Shown piece by piece: positions 10,960 to 24,029 of a stretch of 64,000 nt of DNA. The notes beneath the pieces are model-generated. The model was not told where the DNA came from. It worked only from the letters and a program-made list of their open reading frames with translations, and searched no databases. This stretch comes from Pardosa pseudoannulata (lineage: Eukaryota; Arthropoda; Arachnida; Araneae; Lycosidae), in the NCBI GenBank assembly GCA_032207245.1, contig CM063502.1, positions 66,858,569 to 66,922,568 on the forward strand, given 5' to 3'. The translations under genes were made by a program, and so were the position numbers. Numbering within the stretch: position 1 is the first letter of the stretch; each line of letters starts with the position of its first letter.

Positions 10960-12670
10960 CACTTTCCGTTAATCAACTTAATAAAATGTTGCAAGAAGAC
11001 AAAGATCTGTCTTAATTATTCCGTAATATTAATAGAAGGATGATTTTAGATTAATAATAACGAAGAAGCTTATGAAGAATCGTGGCTATATAAAACTTTT
11101 CACCCATTACATTTTATGTACTATATGCTCGTACAGAAATTCAATATTTACTTTTTTTTTGTATATAAGATATAATATCATATTAAGATCAAGTTTTTTA
11201 AAACTTATGAAATACGTGTGAAAAATTAAAAATATTGCAAAAACACAATTTTTATATTTTCCTAAACCGCTTCTTTTTTAAACATAAAAACGATGACTGA
11301 ATGCAGTAATATGCATTGCAACTTCCCTTCTCTATCTTCAGATTAATTTCTAAAATATAATATTGAGTTTCTTTTGTTACTTTAGTAAAGTGTTGTAACG
11401 CTACAAAAAAAAGGCCATTAATATTTCAAAAGAGAGAATAATTTGAGAAGAATAACTGGAAATCAACAATAACAAAAAAAAAAATCTAAAAGAATCAAGC
11501 CTACATAAAACTTTTAATATAGTACAATTTGATCACTGTTATTTTACTTAGTGTCTTTGTATGTTGTAGAAGTTCATTATGGCTCCGCATGGTTTTTGGA
11601 AAAGTATGACTAGATAAAATATTCATTAATGCCACTATTTGGAAAAAAATTTTCAAACTAAATATCGTTTCAATGAGAATCCAATTTCAACAATATATAC
11701 TTAGAATAAAATTAGAAATGTGTTTGTAATAAGAGAAATGTTAGTTTTAGAAAATGAGTTCCACTTTGATTACTTTGCTCTATTCCTAATGGTATGCTTT
11801 AGATACTCCTGGAATTACATTCCCTAATATGATTGTAAATGTTTGATTTTCTCTGCATTCATACATTGCTCAACATTTAAGAGGATCATCTTTAATATCA
11901 CTATTTATTTCTATAAATATTGTTCATTTCATTACGGTGTATTAAGCAAACTATTGCAAAATATTCATGAAATTGAATTTTATCCTTTTTTATGTTTGTT
12001 AGTTAAAATAAATGGGAAAATTCATTTTGATAGTTTTGCACTGATAGTAATAGTCATTTTATATTAAAAGAAAATATTAATAGTATTTTTAAAAAAAATT
12101 GCATCATGAATCAAATATAATTTTTAAAATTTAACCTAACAGTAGTATTTTGATACTCTATAAAATCAAACTGATTAAGTGTGCATTTCCGTATTTTTAA
12201 TCTGATACTTTCAAAATCCTATAAAACTCGTGCAGTCTGTTGCAGAAATATTCCTGATAACAAGCTGTTTTTCAGATCACACTTTTCAGATTATACCCTT
12301 GCATTACTGGTTTTGTAAAAACCATGGTTACCTCGAGAAAAGCATTAATTTTCTGTTGTCAAACTAAACGTTTCTTTATAATTTTTAATTAGCATTATTA
12401 TGGATATACAGCTTTGCTTATTTTCAGAAAAATGATCTATAGATAGTTCTCTCCCCCAAAGGTTAGGTTCTATCATCCTTTTGTCTATGCAACAGGCATG
12501 AAATTCATCTGTTGATTCTTATCAAATTTCTATATTATTTAACTTAGTAACATCTCAAACATTGACGGAACAAGTGAAGTTCAAAAATTAACACTATATG
12601 TTTTTGTAATTTTTAGAATATTAGAAGTATAGTTATACTCTTTCTGCTTAAATAAACTTAATTTTGATTA
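10960..12670. other. AT-rich, no gene recognised
   Basis: Only short frames with low-complexity translations are present. No repeats recognisable within the window were noted. Confidence 0.3.
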
Positions 12671-12674
12671 ATTC

Positions 12675-13137
12675 AGCACCTTTAATGAGGTTGCGGCTAT
12701 AACCGTCATGGCACCAGTGGACTCTAGACACTAAGTAATGGGACGATGGTGGCTATAACATCAAAAATTTAAAAACTTAAATGACAGGTGTAATGACTCA
12801 AATAAACAATTTTTTGTGTGCAACAAAGTATTTTGGGGAGTTTTACAGGAAATGTTAGTTCATAATCAAACAAAAAGAAATAAATGGCAAAAAATTTTAT
12901 TATAATTTTTCAATTATTACACATTAGTTTCGGTGCGGAAAACGAAATTCGACCTAAAAAATTGCTTCCAAAACATGACACTAGGCTTCTACTTGTAAGC
13001 CGGTAAATGCACATTTATGCCGCTATAGCCGTAGTATCTAAAAACGACCGTTTCGTTTTGGACGGCTATTGCCGTCAGGCCACGTAGTGAGCTTCGCTTT
13101 GACGGCTATAGACGCAAGTGTCCGTCAATGTGCTAAG
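12675..13137. mobile_element. candidate inverted-repeat element (MITE-like)
   Basis: The left end (agcacctttaatgagg...gcggctataaccgtca) matches, with mismatches, the reverse complement of the right end, which carries gacggctatagacgc and gtccgtcaatgtgct. The motif GGCTAT(A/T)(A/G)CCGTC recurs inside (about 13021-13075). No clear target-site duplication was seen. The superfamily is unknown. Confidence 0.5.
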
Positions 13138-13670
13138 GTAATAAGAGTTCCTTTGAAAGTATATCTGAGAGCATAAAAAAATAAGAAATATTGATTGTTT
13201 TTGTAGATTTTTTTTTCGGATGGAAGGGGTAAATTTCAAATCATTATAACAAAAATTGTGGATTATTTAATGGATTGATAGCATTTTTAAGAAGCTGTTA
13301 AGTAAAAGCCTGGAGATTTTCTATAAATACCCTTAACATAACTAGTAAATAATTTACTTAAATTCTATCCCCCAGAAAAGTATTATCCCACTCAATGCCT
13401 ATGACTATTATTAGATTAATTTAAAGAAATATAAGTACAACATCTTAGAAACCCCACTCATTTTACAGTAATTCACATCCTGAAGCTTATAACCCTGAAT
13501 AGTATAAGCATTGTAAAAATAAGTTTAAAAAATAAAATTTCTCTCTAAAGAACTCCTCTGCCAAGAGTGAAAAGGACCTCTTCCAATTCTCTAGTGTTAA
13601 AAGCCCACGAAGTTAATTTCCTCCAAACGTTCACAAAAGCAGTTAATCCATTGTCGATTAATTCTTAAAT

Positions 13671-14132
13671 AAACGCTGCAAAGCATAACAACTTAATCGA
13701 GTAAACTGAGGTGAGTAAGAAAATATAAATGAGACGCATTGCCCTCTTGAAAAGATATACATCAGTAAAAGCGGTTTTAGTTATAAAGAAAATTGATGAT
13801 GAGTTGAAAGATGGAGTAGATGACAGTTGGTGCATGGCGTCATAAATGTGGGAAGACGTGGCGTTTTCAATTTCCGTAGACTTCTTTCCGTTTCCTAAAC
13901 TTAAATTCGTTTGATTTGCACGAAAATAAACAATATTGATTGTTATTCCGCTCGTAATTAAAAAGTTGCAGAGCAAAATTGGGGTGCCCTGTTGATAAAA
14001 CTATTTTTAGTACTTTTTTCATCAGCTTTTAATCTGCTATCAATTATTTCTTTGGTGAAAGTAGCCAAGCATAACAGACGATTTGAATAAGCTGGGGTAA
14101 GTAAGAAAATCTAATTGAGACGCAAGATTCTC
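13671..14132. repeat. degenerate direct repeat, about 75 bp, spaced 385 bp
   Basis: The block at 13671-13745 (aagcataacaactta...gtgagtaagaaaatat...gagacgca) is repeated at 14056-14132 (aagcataacagacga...gtaagtaagaaaatct...gagacgca). The gtgagtaag strings inside are part of the repeat and should not be read as splice donors without other support. Confidence 0.65.
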
Positions 14133-14139
14133 TGTGTCT

Positions 14140-14310
14140 CATTTAGATTACGAAAGGCCCACACAAACGACAATCAAACCTTAAGAGGCTTAACCGTCAT
14201 TTGTGTGGTCATTTCATAGGGAGGATTTTCATTTGGCTTGAGGATTTAAATTCTCACCTTCCAACGTGGATGATGAATATGCTAATCACTATGCTTACCT
14301 TTAATTTCAC
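14140..14310 (-). mobile_element. possible degraded tRNA-like SINE
   Basis: On the - strand there is an A-box-like agtgattagca, followed about 45 bases later by a B-box-like gagaatttaaatcctc. Both are imperfect. The body does not match the main SINE family in the window. Low-confidence call. Confidence 0.3.
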
Positions 14311-14415
14311 CTAATACAATAATTAAAACTTTTCCTTTAGTATTCTCTACTATATATTTAAATATAATATTTTAACAAATCTCCTAATCTGTACAGTGTA
14401 TACTGGTTAACATTT

Positions 14416-14608
14416 TTTACTGCTAACTGGGAGGTTTGAATTTTGTAACCAAGCAAGGTTTTCCATGCAATTGTGTGTATCCCCATTGGTAGTTATGTTG
14501 ATCACCTTCAGAGTGTACCCATCTTATATCTGTCAACATCCCCTCGAGGTATTATGAGCTGAATGCTGAAAGCAACTGCCCCACCTACCCCTATAAAAAA
14601 AAAAAATG
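14416..14608 (+). mobile_element. possible poly(A)-tailed retroposon
   Basis: The stretch is less AT-rich than its surroundings. It carries a B-box-like aggtttgaatttt and ends in ctat followed by a run of about 12 A. No second copy or clear duplicated flank was seen. Confidence 0.3.
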
Positions 14609-14609
14609 T

Positions 14610-16518
14610 AACTTTGGAATTATTATTTTAAATCAGAAAGCAAAGTTATTTAACTTTACTGGCTTAATGCTTATAAATACGCTTGATTATCTTCTGGTAG
14701 TAATTTATGATAAAATCCTCAACTTAGAAGTTTTTTTTTTCAAAAAAAAAAAAATATATATATATAAAGTCTTTAAATGCTTTCTTGAGGAATGTTTTAT
14801 CATTTTGGTGAATTTAGAAACAAATAAATACTGCCAGTATTGATATGAAAAATTTATCGGGAAATAGTTGAAAGTATTGAAAGACATAAAATATCAAGTA
14901 TTTGCTTTAAAAGGGCAGAACTATAAAATATCTGAAAATAGCTTGAATGGGAATATATTAATAGCCAAGTTTCTAGAATATAGAGGGGTTGAGTAAAACC
15001 CTGTTCCCTAAAGATACAGCTTGGCAAAGAGAGGGTAAGGGTGAATCATGTTACTTAAAGCTCTAATCTGCGATGTTCACGCAACTAAAAATATCTTCAC
15101 ACCTCTAAAGGAGGGATTGAAATATAATTATCTTAAGTATTTTCCTTATATTTAACCTTGACTTATTTTGTGCGAATAATCAATAATCGTGCTTGCTTCA
15201 AGAGCTTTGTTTTCGCTTATATTCATCACGGTTTTTAATTGTTTTCATTTAGAGGGTGTATCTGAAAATAAGATAGCCTTTAGGGAAATATTTAAGTAAC
15301 TTTTTTCCGTGAGTAACCTTTACTTATTTTTCTTGTCATATAATGAAGTGTATTATATACTTTCACAAGTTGAAACTATGGTTAAAATTTATGTATATGT
15401 GATATCAACTTTTTGGTGAATCTTACCCCTTTAGGAAGGTAAATTTCAAAAACTAATAAACATGTCCATCCTTAATTACCTTTTTTGTAATAATTTTGAG
15501 TATTTCCCTGATTGTTTACTTTTTGGGAGAAAAAAAATTATGATTTATCTCAAAGAAATTATAAATATCTAATAAAAGTAAGTATAAATGCAAATAAAAT
15601 GTATTTTTCAGAAACCAGATTGGGGTTAGATAATGATGTCACTAATTAATATCGAGAAAAACATATTTACCTCTCAATTGTACTTAAAGACTCAACTGAA
15701 ACTAGACAGACTTGAACCAAAAGTTGTTAAAAATCCTCTTGTAATGAAGTATTACTAACAATCAATATCATAGAATGAAAAGGCTTAATGCATTTGGAAT
15801 GACTCGTTGAAATGTTCAAAGAATAGATGTTTGTATATATGATAGCTTGCATATGTTTGTCTCATACTAAACTTTTTAATTACATAGTTCTATATGAATA
15901 TTAGATTTCATACGCTTAATAATATAATATTCAAAATATTAAATTAAAATAATATTTTAAGATTGCAGAGGGGATTCATAAAACTATTTTTTATTTTTAG
16001 TGCTCTTTGTTCAGTTTTCAGCCATTTTTTTATTGTGGTACATTAATGAATGTAACATTAAGGGATTTTGAATTAATGGTAATATATTAATTGTTTATTA
16101 TTTACACACAATGTGTATGCTTTTATTTATAAATTCTGGAGGCTTATGAGGTATTATAATGGAGTTCTGAGAATGTCTTTGTGATCAAAGATGAGGGGTT
16201 TATATCTCTTAAACTAAATACTCCAGAGGTTTTGAATTCAGAGAAAATTATTACAATAAAAGTATGATATCACTTCAAAAAATTGTATCTTCTCTGAACA
16301 AATTAAAAATATTCAGCTTTTTTTAACAAACTGCAAAACTAATAACAATTTTTTTACTAGAAACGATGGAAAAGTCTACCTAATGTTTTGAAAAACAAAA
16401 CCTGATCATTTTTTTTTTTTTTTTTTTCAAATTTACATTTTACTGATTTATTTGACTTTGTTTCTAGTGATCTATTACTAGTTTACTTCTGTTTTAAAGT
16501 AACGTATTTTTCTTTTAG
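14610..16518. other. intron or upstream sequence of the sushi-domain gene
   Basis: AT-rich, with no exon recognised. A 20-base T run lies near 16409-16428, upstream of the polypyrimidine tract that leads to the acceptor at 16517-16518. Confidence 0.5.
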
Positions 16519-16722
16519 GTTTTGCCGGAGCAAGTGTTTGGAATAATTTGAATTGTCCAGCACCCAGAGCTCCAGACAATGGGTTGAGTTTTATCTTTCG
16601 CAATGGAGAGCTTGTACACTTCCGTTGCCACCCAGGATATGTAATGCGGGGAAAACCAATTGCTTATTGTGTTAATAACGTTTGGACAGAAACAGCTCCA
16701 GAATGCATTCCTATCCAGAAAT
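16519..16722 (+). CDS. sushi/CCP-domain protein, internal exon with one complete CCP module
   Basis: This exon of 204 bp lies between a pyrimidine-rich acceptor (ttttcttttag) and a consensus donor (gtgagt). Both borders are phase 1, the usual symmetric arrangement for a CCP module. It encodes a short lead-in, then a complete module with four Cys in the pattern NCPAP, HFRCHPGY, IAYC and PECIP. The third and fourth cysteines flank a VW core (NNVWTE). CCP modules are extracellular, about 60 residues long, held by C1-C3 and C2-C4 disulfides, and bind protein or sugar partners. No signal peptide or start is visible, so upstream exons are missing. I do not recognise the orthologue. Confidence 0.92.
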
Positions 16723-17781
16723 GTGAGTAATTTAAAAGCTGTATGTAATTAAGTATTTGTCTTGCAATTCACACCAAGTCTCGCAGCTGGCTGAAACTTA
16801 GCTATACAAAACCGCATGAAAGATCCTTTACAGAAGGATCAGACGGTTGACGTGTTTTATGCATAACAAGAAAAGGAGTCAGACGTTTCATACATAGAGT
16901 ATGATATCCGACTCATCTTATCCCTTTGATCTGGAAAGGATCCAAAAGTATTTGTCTGTAATATTGATCTCCATATAAAGCAGTTTTAATCAATAGGTAC
17001 CGATCTAGTTAGTTCTCCTGTACAAAGGTTATCAGAAGTGCGCCAAACAAATTTGAAAACCATTTAGAAATTTCTTTAAAACCAAGACTGAAATGAATAA
17101 TCGTACCTTTCAATGCATGTTGGGTATATATGTAAAATCCTGGATAGCTTATGAAAATATATAAAAGTTTAAAGAAAAAATTGAAATCCTAAATACCAGG
17201 AAGAATAAAAACAAATCATTTACCAAAGACTGTTAACCATTTTCGATTCTATGTCGGATGCCATCCAACTAGAGATCATTTTCTTAATCCAATATCAGAA
17301 TGCATCTCACACAATTTTGTTCTTTCTCCACCTTTTGTGCTGTAGGAACCTATTTAATACATTTAATCATGTAATTCCTGCTTACTCTATAAGACCTTTC
17401 TCCCTAACAGATGACACGAGTTGTATTCTGTTTTCTGGCAACTAGTAAAATAGGGCTGAAAGGAGAAATGTCTGAATCAGAAGAGAGAATATCTGATTCG
17501 AAATCAGTACTAGATTTAAAAAAAAATTGCTTTTATGTATTCAGACAGTGGAAATAAGTTATATACTACTTTAAAATATTTTTTACGAAAGTAAGCAAAA
17601 TGATTTTAATGGAAAATAATACATTTGGGGTCATTTATTGTGTTTTCTAGTATCTTATAAATCTGCTATGTTTACTTTCAACGTAAGAAGATTTTAACAT
17701 GAGCTTTGATTAATGATAATGATTCATTTAAAATTTACCAATGCTTTAACATAACTTATTAGTTATTATTAATTATTACAG
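16723..17781 (+). other. intron between sushi-gene exons
   Basis: A GT...AG intron of 1059 bp (gtgagt at 16723, acceptor attattacag ending 17781). It is AT-rich. A short frame near 17251-17445 has no recognisable domain. Confidence 0.8.
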
Positions 17782-18126
17782 GGCCTTTACAAGAGAATGC
17801 GGTAACTGATGTGTATCACTATCACAATCGAAACTATGGGCAGAATTCTGATGTTACCCAAACAGATAAGCAACGACAGCTCTTTAACTGGGGCGATAAT
17901 GAAGATCGACAACCCTCTAGGCAAAGTGTGTATGGAGATGGTCCCAGAAGATTACCTCTGATTAATGGTATTTGGCCTTCCCAAGATCACAGAGAGCAAG
18001 TCCTTGCCCTCGGCCCTCAGAGTACTCCAGGGCCAAAGACAATGGTCAAAGAAGAAATAGATATAGCGGAATTGAGAAATAAGCAGCTCGAGGAACTTAA
18101 AAGACAGCGTTACACTGACTCTAAAG
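17782..18126 (+). CDS. sushi/CCP-domain protein, internal exon encoding a linker
   Basis: A 345-bp exon, again phase 1 at both ends, so it can be spliced in or out without a frameshift. It encodes about 115 residues without cysteines. The first half is polar and Asn/Gln/Asp-rich (HNRNYGQNSDVTQTDKQ), the middle is Pro/Gly-rich, and the last about 30 residues are a charged, probably helical segment (KEEIDIAELRNKQLEELKR). No known domain is seen. Splicing at the aaag|gtgaaa donor (18126/18127) restores the frame of the next exon. If the donor is not used, the frame stops about 14 codons later, at 18171-18173. Confidence 0.85.
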
Positions 18127-19452
18127 GTGAAATCATTAATCTTATAAGTTTTAGCTCGTTACGAAATTTCTAGATTTGTTAGAATAATTTTAATATCTCG
18201 ATAGAATATGATTTATTTTCTTTAACATTATAAGTAAATAAAATAAATGTTTCTTTCAAAAGGAAAAGGGGCAAACAACATAATCTGAAGAAATATATTT
18301 AAGAGAGATATGAAAAATAAATTTAAATAAATATATATTAAATAGGAACCATTAAATAGGAACAAATTTCTCTTTTTCTTTCCTCTCTCACTCTCTCTCT
18401 TTATTTTTACTATAATGTTCTTTAAATAGATGCATTCATTGTAATTTCGCTTAATGAACAAAACTAAAAATTATGCGATCTGTAGATAATAAATTAATGT
18501 TTTATTTTGCTTCTTTTATACTTATTTTTTCCTTTGCTTTTGATTTGTCTTCTTTGAAGTATATCTAGAAGAATAAAAGCATAAAAACTCTTCTAAAGAT
18601 ATATTTATCGGTGTAGCAAAATATATAATTGTAAAGATTTGAACTACTTATACAAGATGGTTGAAGAATTCCAAACTACAAAATAGACCTCCACTATTAT
18701 AGTTAATAAATATTTATCCCTAGTTCACTTTACCATTAGTTCTCTCTAGGAAGCATAACCATTAGCGATTCTAACGAGAACAGGACGTGTAAAGTTGAGA
18801 TTTTCAAGCTGATAAGATTTACTGATCGGATATCAGTAAAGATAGATAACCTATATAATTCAATCAATTCAACGAGAATCTTTCATCTGGTTCTTATACA
18901 GCTTATGACCACTTATTTATGCCCCCAAGTAGGATAATTTAAATTCGCGTCTTTAAAATTTAATTTGAATGCTAAATTTAATTTAAACATCTTTTGTGTA
19001 ATATAAACCTACAACCGAGTAATAAATGTTTACAAAAATAAAACTTGTAAAAGGAATATATTTGATATATTTGAAGAAAGAATTTTGAGCAAATTACAAA
19101 TACATATAGTCAAGAAGTTCAATATGTGAAAGTGAGTTAATTATTTTGAAAACTCTTTTTTCGGGATAATAAGATGAACATAATGTCAAAATAGATGTAT
19201 AAAAATAGTCTTTCGTGTCATCTGCTTATCTAACTGTATCTATTCTACAGGCAAACATTCATTCCGAAATTGATAAAATCAGTTATCGGAATATCTAATG
19301 AAAAAGAAAAGTCGGAAATTGTATTAAAATTCAATCTAACTTCTGCATACTCTATGCCAAATTTACCCAAGTATTTTTTGGTCTGTTCTTGAGTATGCTC
19401 TATTAAAAAAAATCTAGCTAAAACTATTATCTGAATATATACAGACGCGAAC

Positions 19453-19478
19453 GCACGCACACACACACATATATATAT

Positions 19479-19574
<96 letters not shown>
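19453..19574. repeat. (AC)n(AT)n compound microsatellite
   Basis: AC, AT, AC, then about 80 bases of AT repeat in succession. Confidence 0.97.
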
Positions 19575-19576
<2 letters not shown>

Positions 19577-20034
19577 TGTCTAAAATTAGCCTGGGCGACT
19601 TCTTTTCTTCAAACAGTTATTAAAATCACTCACAGAACTCAAGAAGGCCGTCGTAGACAAAGTCTTTTAAAGCTAACGGATTTCGTTATCTTTCGGATGG
19701 CACCTCCACACGTCCCTACTTTTTCAAAAACCTGTCACAAAATGCAGCTGTATTATGTGACTCAGGAGCAGAATCACGCCACTCTCATTGGAAATTAGCT
19801 TAGCTTTGAATTCCTGAACTTTCAGAAATTTCAGATTGTAAGAAACAATAGGCCATGAGGTTCGAGAGTTACTATATTTCACCAAACTCTCTTATAACCG
19901 ATGTAAGAACATGAAAAAAAAATCATGTTTAAAATTTTGTTCCTGAGAAATGGAATTATTGTGCTCTCTAAAGCTTATTTTTATCAAGACATTTTTATCA
20001 ATTTGAAAAATAATTTTGTCACGCTTTAAGATAT

Positions 20035-20464
<430 letters not shown>

Positions 20465-20772
20465 ATTTTTAAGAGTTGTGCGTAACAAATAAAATTACTT
20501 CTAGTTTATAATAGATGTTCTAAATACCTTTCTTAAAATTTATAAGAAAGCTTACTGTAATAATTAGTACAATAAAAACCAGCCCGGTAGTTGAACAGTA
20601 TCGATCTGAGTTTCTCGTATTTTAATTTCTTATTTTAAGCAGTTTCAGTCTTTACTCACACATTAAGCTGCAGTATGTATTGAATAAAAAGAAAGTACAT
20701 AAACTATTTCTCTCAATATTTTTCAAAATCTCACTTCTCGATTTTAAATATTCGTGAATTATTTTTAACTAT

Positions 20773-20774
<2 letters not shown>

Positions 20775-20866
<92 letters not shown>
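20775..20866. repeat. (AT)n microsatellite
   Basis: About 92 bases of pure AT repeat. Confidence 0.97.
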
Positions 20867-20868
<2 letters not shown>

Positions 20869-22090
20869 CAGCAATAACTTTTCGACCAATATTTTCTTGA
20901 TCATTAACTTCAAATATCCTTCAGAAGCAATATTATCTCTTCACTTTCTTAAAAGTTTCCCCAGAAACGGAAATTTCATCTTACGTCCAATGTTTTCAAC
21001 TCTGACACCTTTCAACCAAATCTTTTTTGTTTCTTCTTTGTTCTGGTTCTTTGTCCCATTTGCCATCAATTATCTTTTTTCTTTACTCTATCCCTTTAGT
21101 TTGATGTCTTCATTCATTTTTTATCCGAGCCTGAATTTCTTCCTCTGAAGAGTAATTCATCAGTTGATACTTATATATTTGAACTGCTTATTTCTAAAGA
21201 TTTGTAACAGATTGAACTTATGGTAGTTTTAAAGAGACAGGGTATTTTCAGCTGCGAGAATTTTGGTTGAAAATGAGATGTTTTAAGCTCATGGAATTCT
21301 AAAGTATAATTAAGATCGAGAAACATAAAGGCTGGTTTATTTCAGAGTCTATCTTTTTGAAAATGTAAACTCTATAATTAAAAATATAATGTGCAAAATT
21401 TCAAAAGTTTGATAATTGATTTTATATTAAATTACTAATGTGATATTTAATTGTTATATGTTAAGCACCAGACGCTTTTATTTTTAGTGGCAAATTTATC
21501 ATAACAACTATCTCTTAACTTATAGCACCTTCTCATGCGATGTCGCTATAGCAGCACACTACGATTTTCATATAGAAGCTTTCCACACAATTTCTCTTTC
21601 AAACACTATTTCAAAATTATTTTTTACTTTTTAATACTAAAAATTGCTTTAATTATTAAAAATTGGTTGCAAAAGGAGACTAAGAATGTTGAAAATAAAA
21701 GAAATGTAAAAAAGTATTCTTTAAAAAATCTCTTTTATTCAAAAAAAAAAAAGAGTGATAAAAATGCTTTAAAAGGTTAAAAAAATAATTTTAAAACAGC
21801 GCTTGAAATAGAAATTGTGTTACCTCCTATATGAAAATTGCAATGAGCTGATATAGAGAAACTGCATTAGGAACTTCTATAGTAGGATAAGGGCTAGTCG
21901 TTATGATGTATCGTTATGATGTATTATCCGATTAAAAATAAAAGCGTGGGTCACAATGGTAATCCGTGACAAAATTATTTTAATTTTAAAACAGTGCTTG
22001 AAATAGAAATTGTGTTAACTCCTATATGAAAATTGCAATGAGCTGATATAGAGAAACTGCATTAGGAACTTCTATAGTAGGATAAGGACC

Positions 22091-22636
22091 CAGGGCCGTA
22101 GCCAAAATTATTTTCGGAGGGGGACCAAGGAAGATTTTTGGTTTGGTTTAGTGTGTTACAGTCTACTTCTTTTGAAACACAAGGGCTAATGAGACCGGGA
22201 CCTACAGCTTAAAGCCGATTCCGAACGGTTACGAACATCCATGTCACTGTGGGATTCGAACCCACGCACTCAGGTACCGAAAGCCAGCACCCTAACCAAT
22301 CGGCCATCTTTCGGGGGAACCAAGGGAGAAAGACATCTTTATTTGTGAATGATACTTCAATTGATGAAAGGGAAAGCACTGTATACGGAAATACACTGTA
22401 TTTCGGAAATATAGTGTCGGAAATACAGGGCTGTATTTCTGGCCAGCGGCCCAGCAAGACTTTTATGGTCTCAGCTGGGGTTTTTTTATAAGAGAATAAT
22501 AGTCCATGTTCATGAACAGCTAGGGAGATAGTACATACACACACAAAAGTGAGACATTGTCTATCTACAAAATGGCCTTTCAAAATTTCGGAGGGGGGGG
22601 AAGTCTGCCAAATCCCTCCCCCTGCCTACGGCCTTG
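22091..22636. mobile_element. non-autonomous hAT element (copy 1), with a SINE inside
   Basis: The terminal inverted repeats begin CAGGGCCGTAGCCA (left) and CAAGGCCGTAGGCA (right, reverse complement). An 8-bp target-site duplication, taaggacc, flanks the element at 22083-22090 and 22637-22644. The CA(G/A)GG start and 8-bp duplication are typical of hAT elements. It sits within the second R unit of the fold-back array. Its interior matches the element at 30755-31167 on the other strand, including ttatttgtgaatgatactt. No transposase is present. Confidence 0.9.
22136..22312 (-). mobile_element. tRNA-derived SINE, family 1, inside the hAT element
   Basis: A full-length-looking copy on the - strand: A-box region gccgattggttagg, B box GGTTCGAATCC, family body ggcatggatgttcg-like and cccggtctcattag, and a tail with the string aaaccaaacc. 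Both sides carry a similar ttcgg(a)ggggaccaagg-like string, probably a diverged target-site duplication of about 16-20 bp. The insertion therefore happened in the hAT element, either before or after that element moved here. Confidence 0.9.
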
Positions 22637-23619
22637 TAAGGACCAGCTGTTATGATGTATTATCCGATTAAAAATAAAAGCGTGGGTCACAATGGTAATC
22701 CGTGACAAAATTATTTTAATTTTAAAACAGTGCTTGAAATAGAAATTGTGTTAACTCCTATATGAAAATTGTAATTGGCTTACATAGAGAAACTGCTTAA
22801 GGAACTTCTATAGTAGGATAAGGATCACTTGTTCTGATGTGTTATGTGACTAAAAATAAAAGCGTGGATAGCTATGGTAATCCTTGTCAAAATAACATAT
22901 GTTCAATACAGATATAATTGTATAACGGAATATTTATATTAAAGTATTACTGTAATACTTAATTGTTATATGTTGAGGACCCTACGCTTTTATTTTTAGT
23001 CGCGTTACCCGTCATAATAACTGGCTTTTAGCCTATAGTAACTCCTCACACAATTTCGCTTTATCAGCACATTACAATTTTCATATAGGAGCTTTCCAGA
23101 CAATGACTCTTCCACGTGCTGTTTTAAAATTGTTTTTTTTTAATGCATTTTCATCTCCTTTTTTATTGTTAAATGATCACAATTTGTTTTTAAAAAAGCT
23201 TTTTTTATATTCATTTTATTTTTATATATAACATGCATGCATTTTATAATTTAGAAAATTCCTTTTTGTGTATATTGCAGATTTGCTACGCAGTGATATA
23301 AAAGATAGATTTATAAAACCTCAATATTTAAGTAAACAAAAAATTCATTTAAAGAACTTGAAATTGAATTTGTGCGAAATATACTTCTGGAGTTTTGTTT
23401 ATTTATTTTTCTGTATTTAACAAATCCAACGTTTATTCGAGTAATAAACATAACATGTGCCTCTGACCGAACGATAGAAAAAACTTTGATCCGAAAATTA
23501 AATATAGTATCTCCCCATTTGACACAAAATATGTGAGAAAGTTATGTTAATTACAGTACTGCTTGATAACAATAATCAACAAATATGTCATTCAAAGCTT
23601 ACTGTAATTTACTCTTTGC

Positions 23620-23758
23620 CGGATTTCGTGAGCTTGAATCCCACTGTAGGCATGGATAATTCCAGCCATTCCGAATCGGCTTTTAGCAGTAGATCCCGGT
23701 CTCATTAGCCTTTGTATAGAAAAAGAGTGGAGGATAGCGGTTCAAACCAACCAACCAA
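23620..23758 (+). mobile_element. tRNA-derived SINE, family 1, degenerate 5'-truncated copy
   Basis: The match begins just before a decayed B box (agcttgaatccc) and keeps ggcatgga, ttccgaatcggc and cccggtctcattag. It ends in aaaccaaccaacc. Confidence 0.8.
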
Positions 23759-24029
23759 TTCTTACTGATAAAATAACAATAATTTTTTTCTGTTTTTATG
23801 CCGCAGATCTGCAGCACAATGGTACAAATATATGGGCTATAAAATTTCTATATTTTTTAAGTAAAGAAATTTTTCAATTTAAATTGTATATTTTTATAAA
23901 CGATTGCTTTTTCTTTTATATTAACCTGAAGATCTCTTTATTATCATTTTTCGGTAAATAAAGGGATCAGGTACTTATAATAAATAATCTTATAATTCTT
24001 ATTGATGTTCAGGCACACTTAACTTAAAA

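Larger units (their letters stand above)
21455..23145. mobile_element. fold-back (long inverted repeat) array
   Basis: Two direct copies of an arm (F: about 21465-21640 and 22973-23145) enclose three tandem copies of its reverse complement (R: starting at 21789, 21984 and 22720, each about 185-195 bp). F carries acgcttttatttttag...ttttcatatag. R carries ctatatgaaaatt...aaaaataaaagcgtgg. The F1/R1 and R3/F2 pairs could each form a large hairpin. The second R unit is split by the hAT insertion at 22091. This looks like a MITE family with tandemly multiplied arms. No coding capacity is present and the superfamily is not established. Confidence 0.8.

Noticed and set aside
13665..13976. Minus-strand frame of 103 codons
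   Set aside because: No domain, no splice context, and it overlaps a direct repeat.
18127..18173. Extension of the linker exon to a stop at 18173
   Set aside because: The GT at 18127 restores phase with the terminal exon, which encodes a second CCP; readthrough would give an unsupported tail, though it remains a possible alternative end.
22209..22583. Opposing frames of 124 and 80 codons
   Set aside because: They run across the SINE and the non-autonomous hAT element; no conserved domain.
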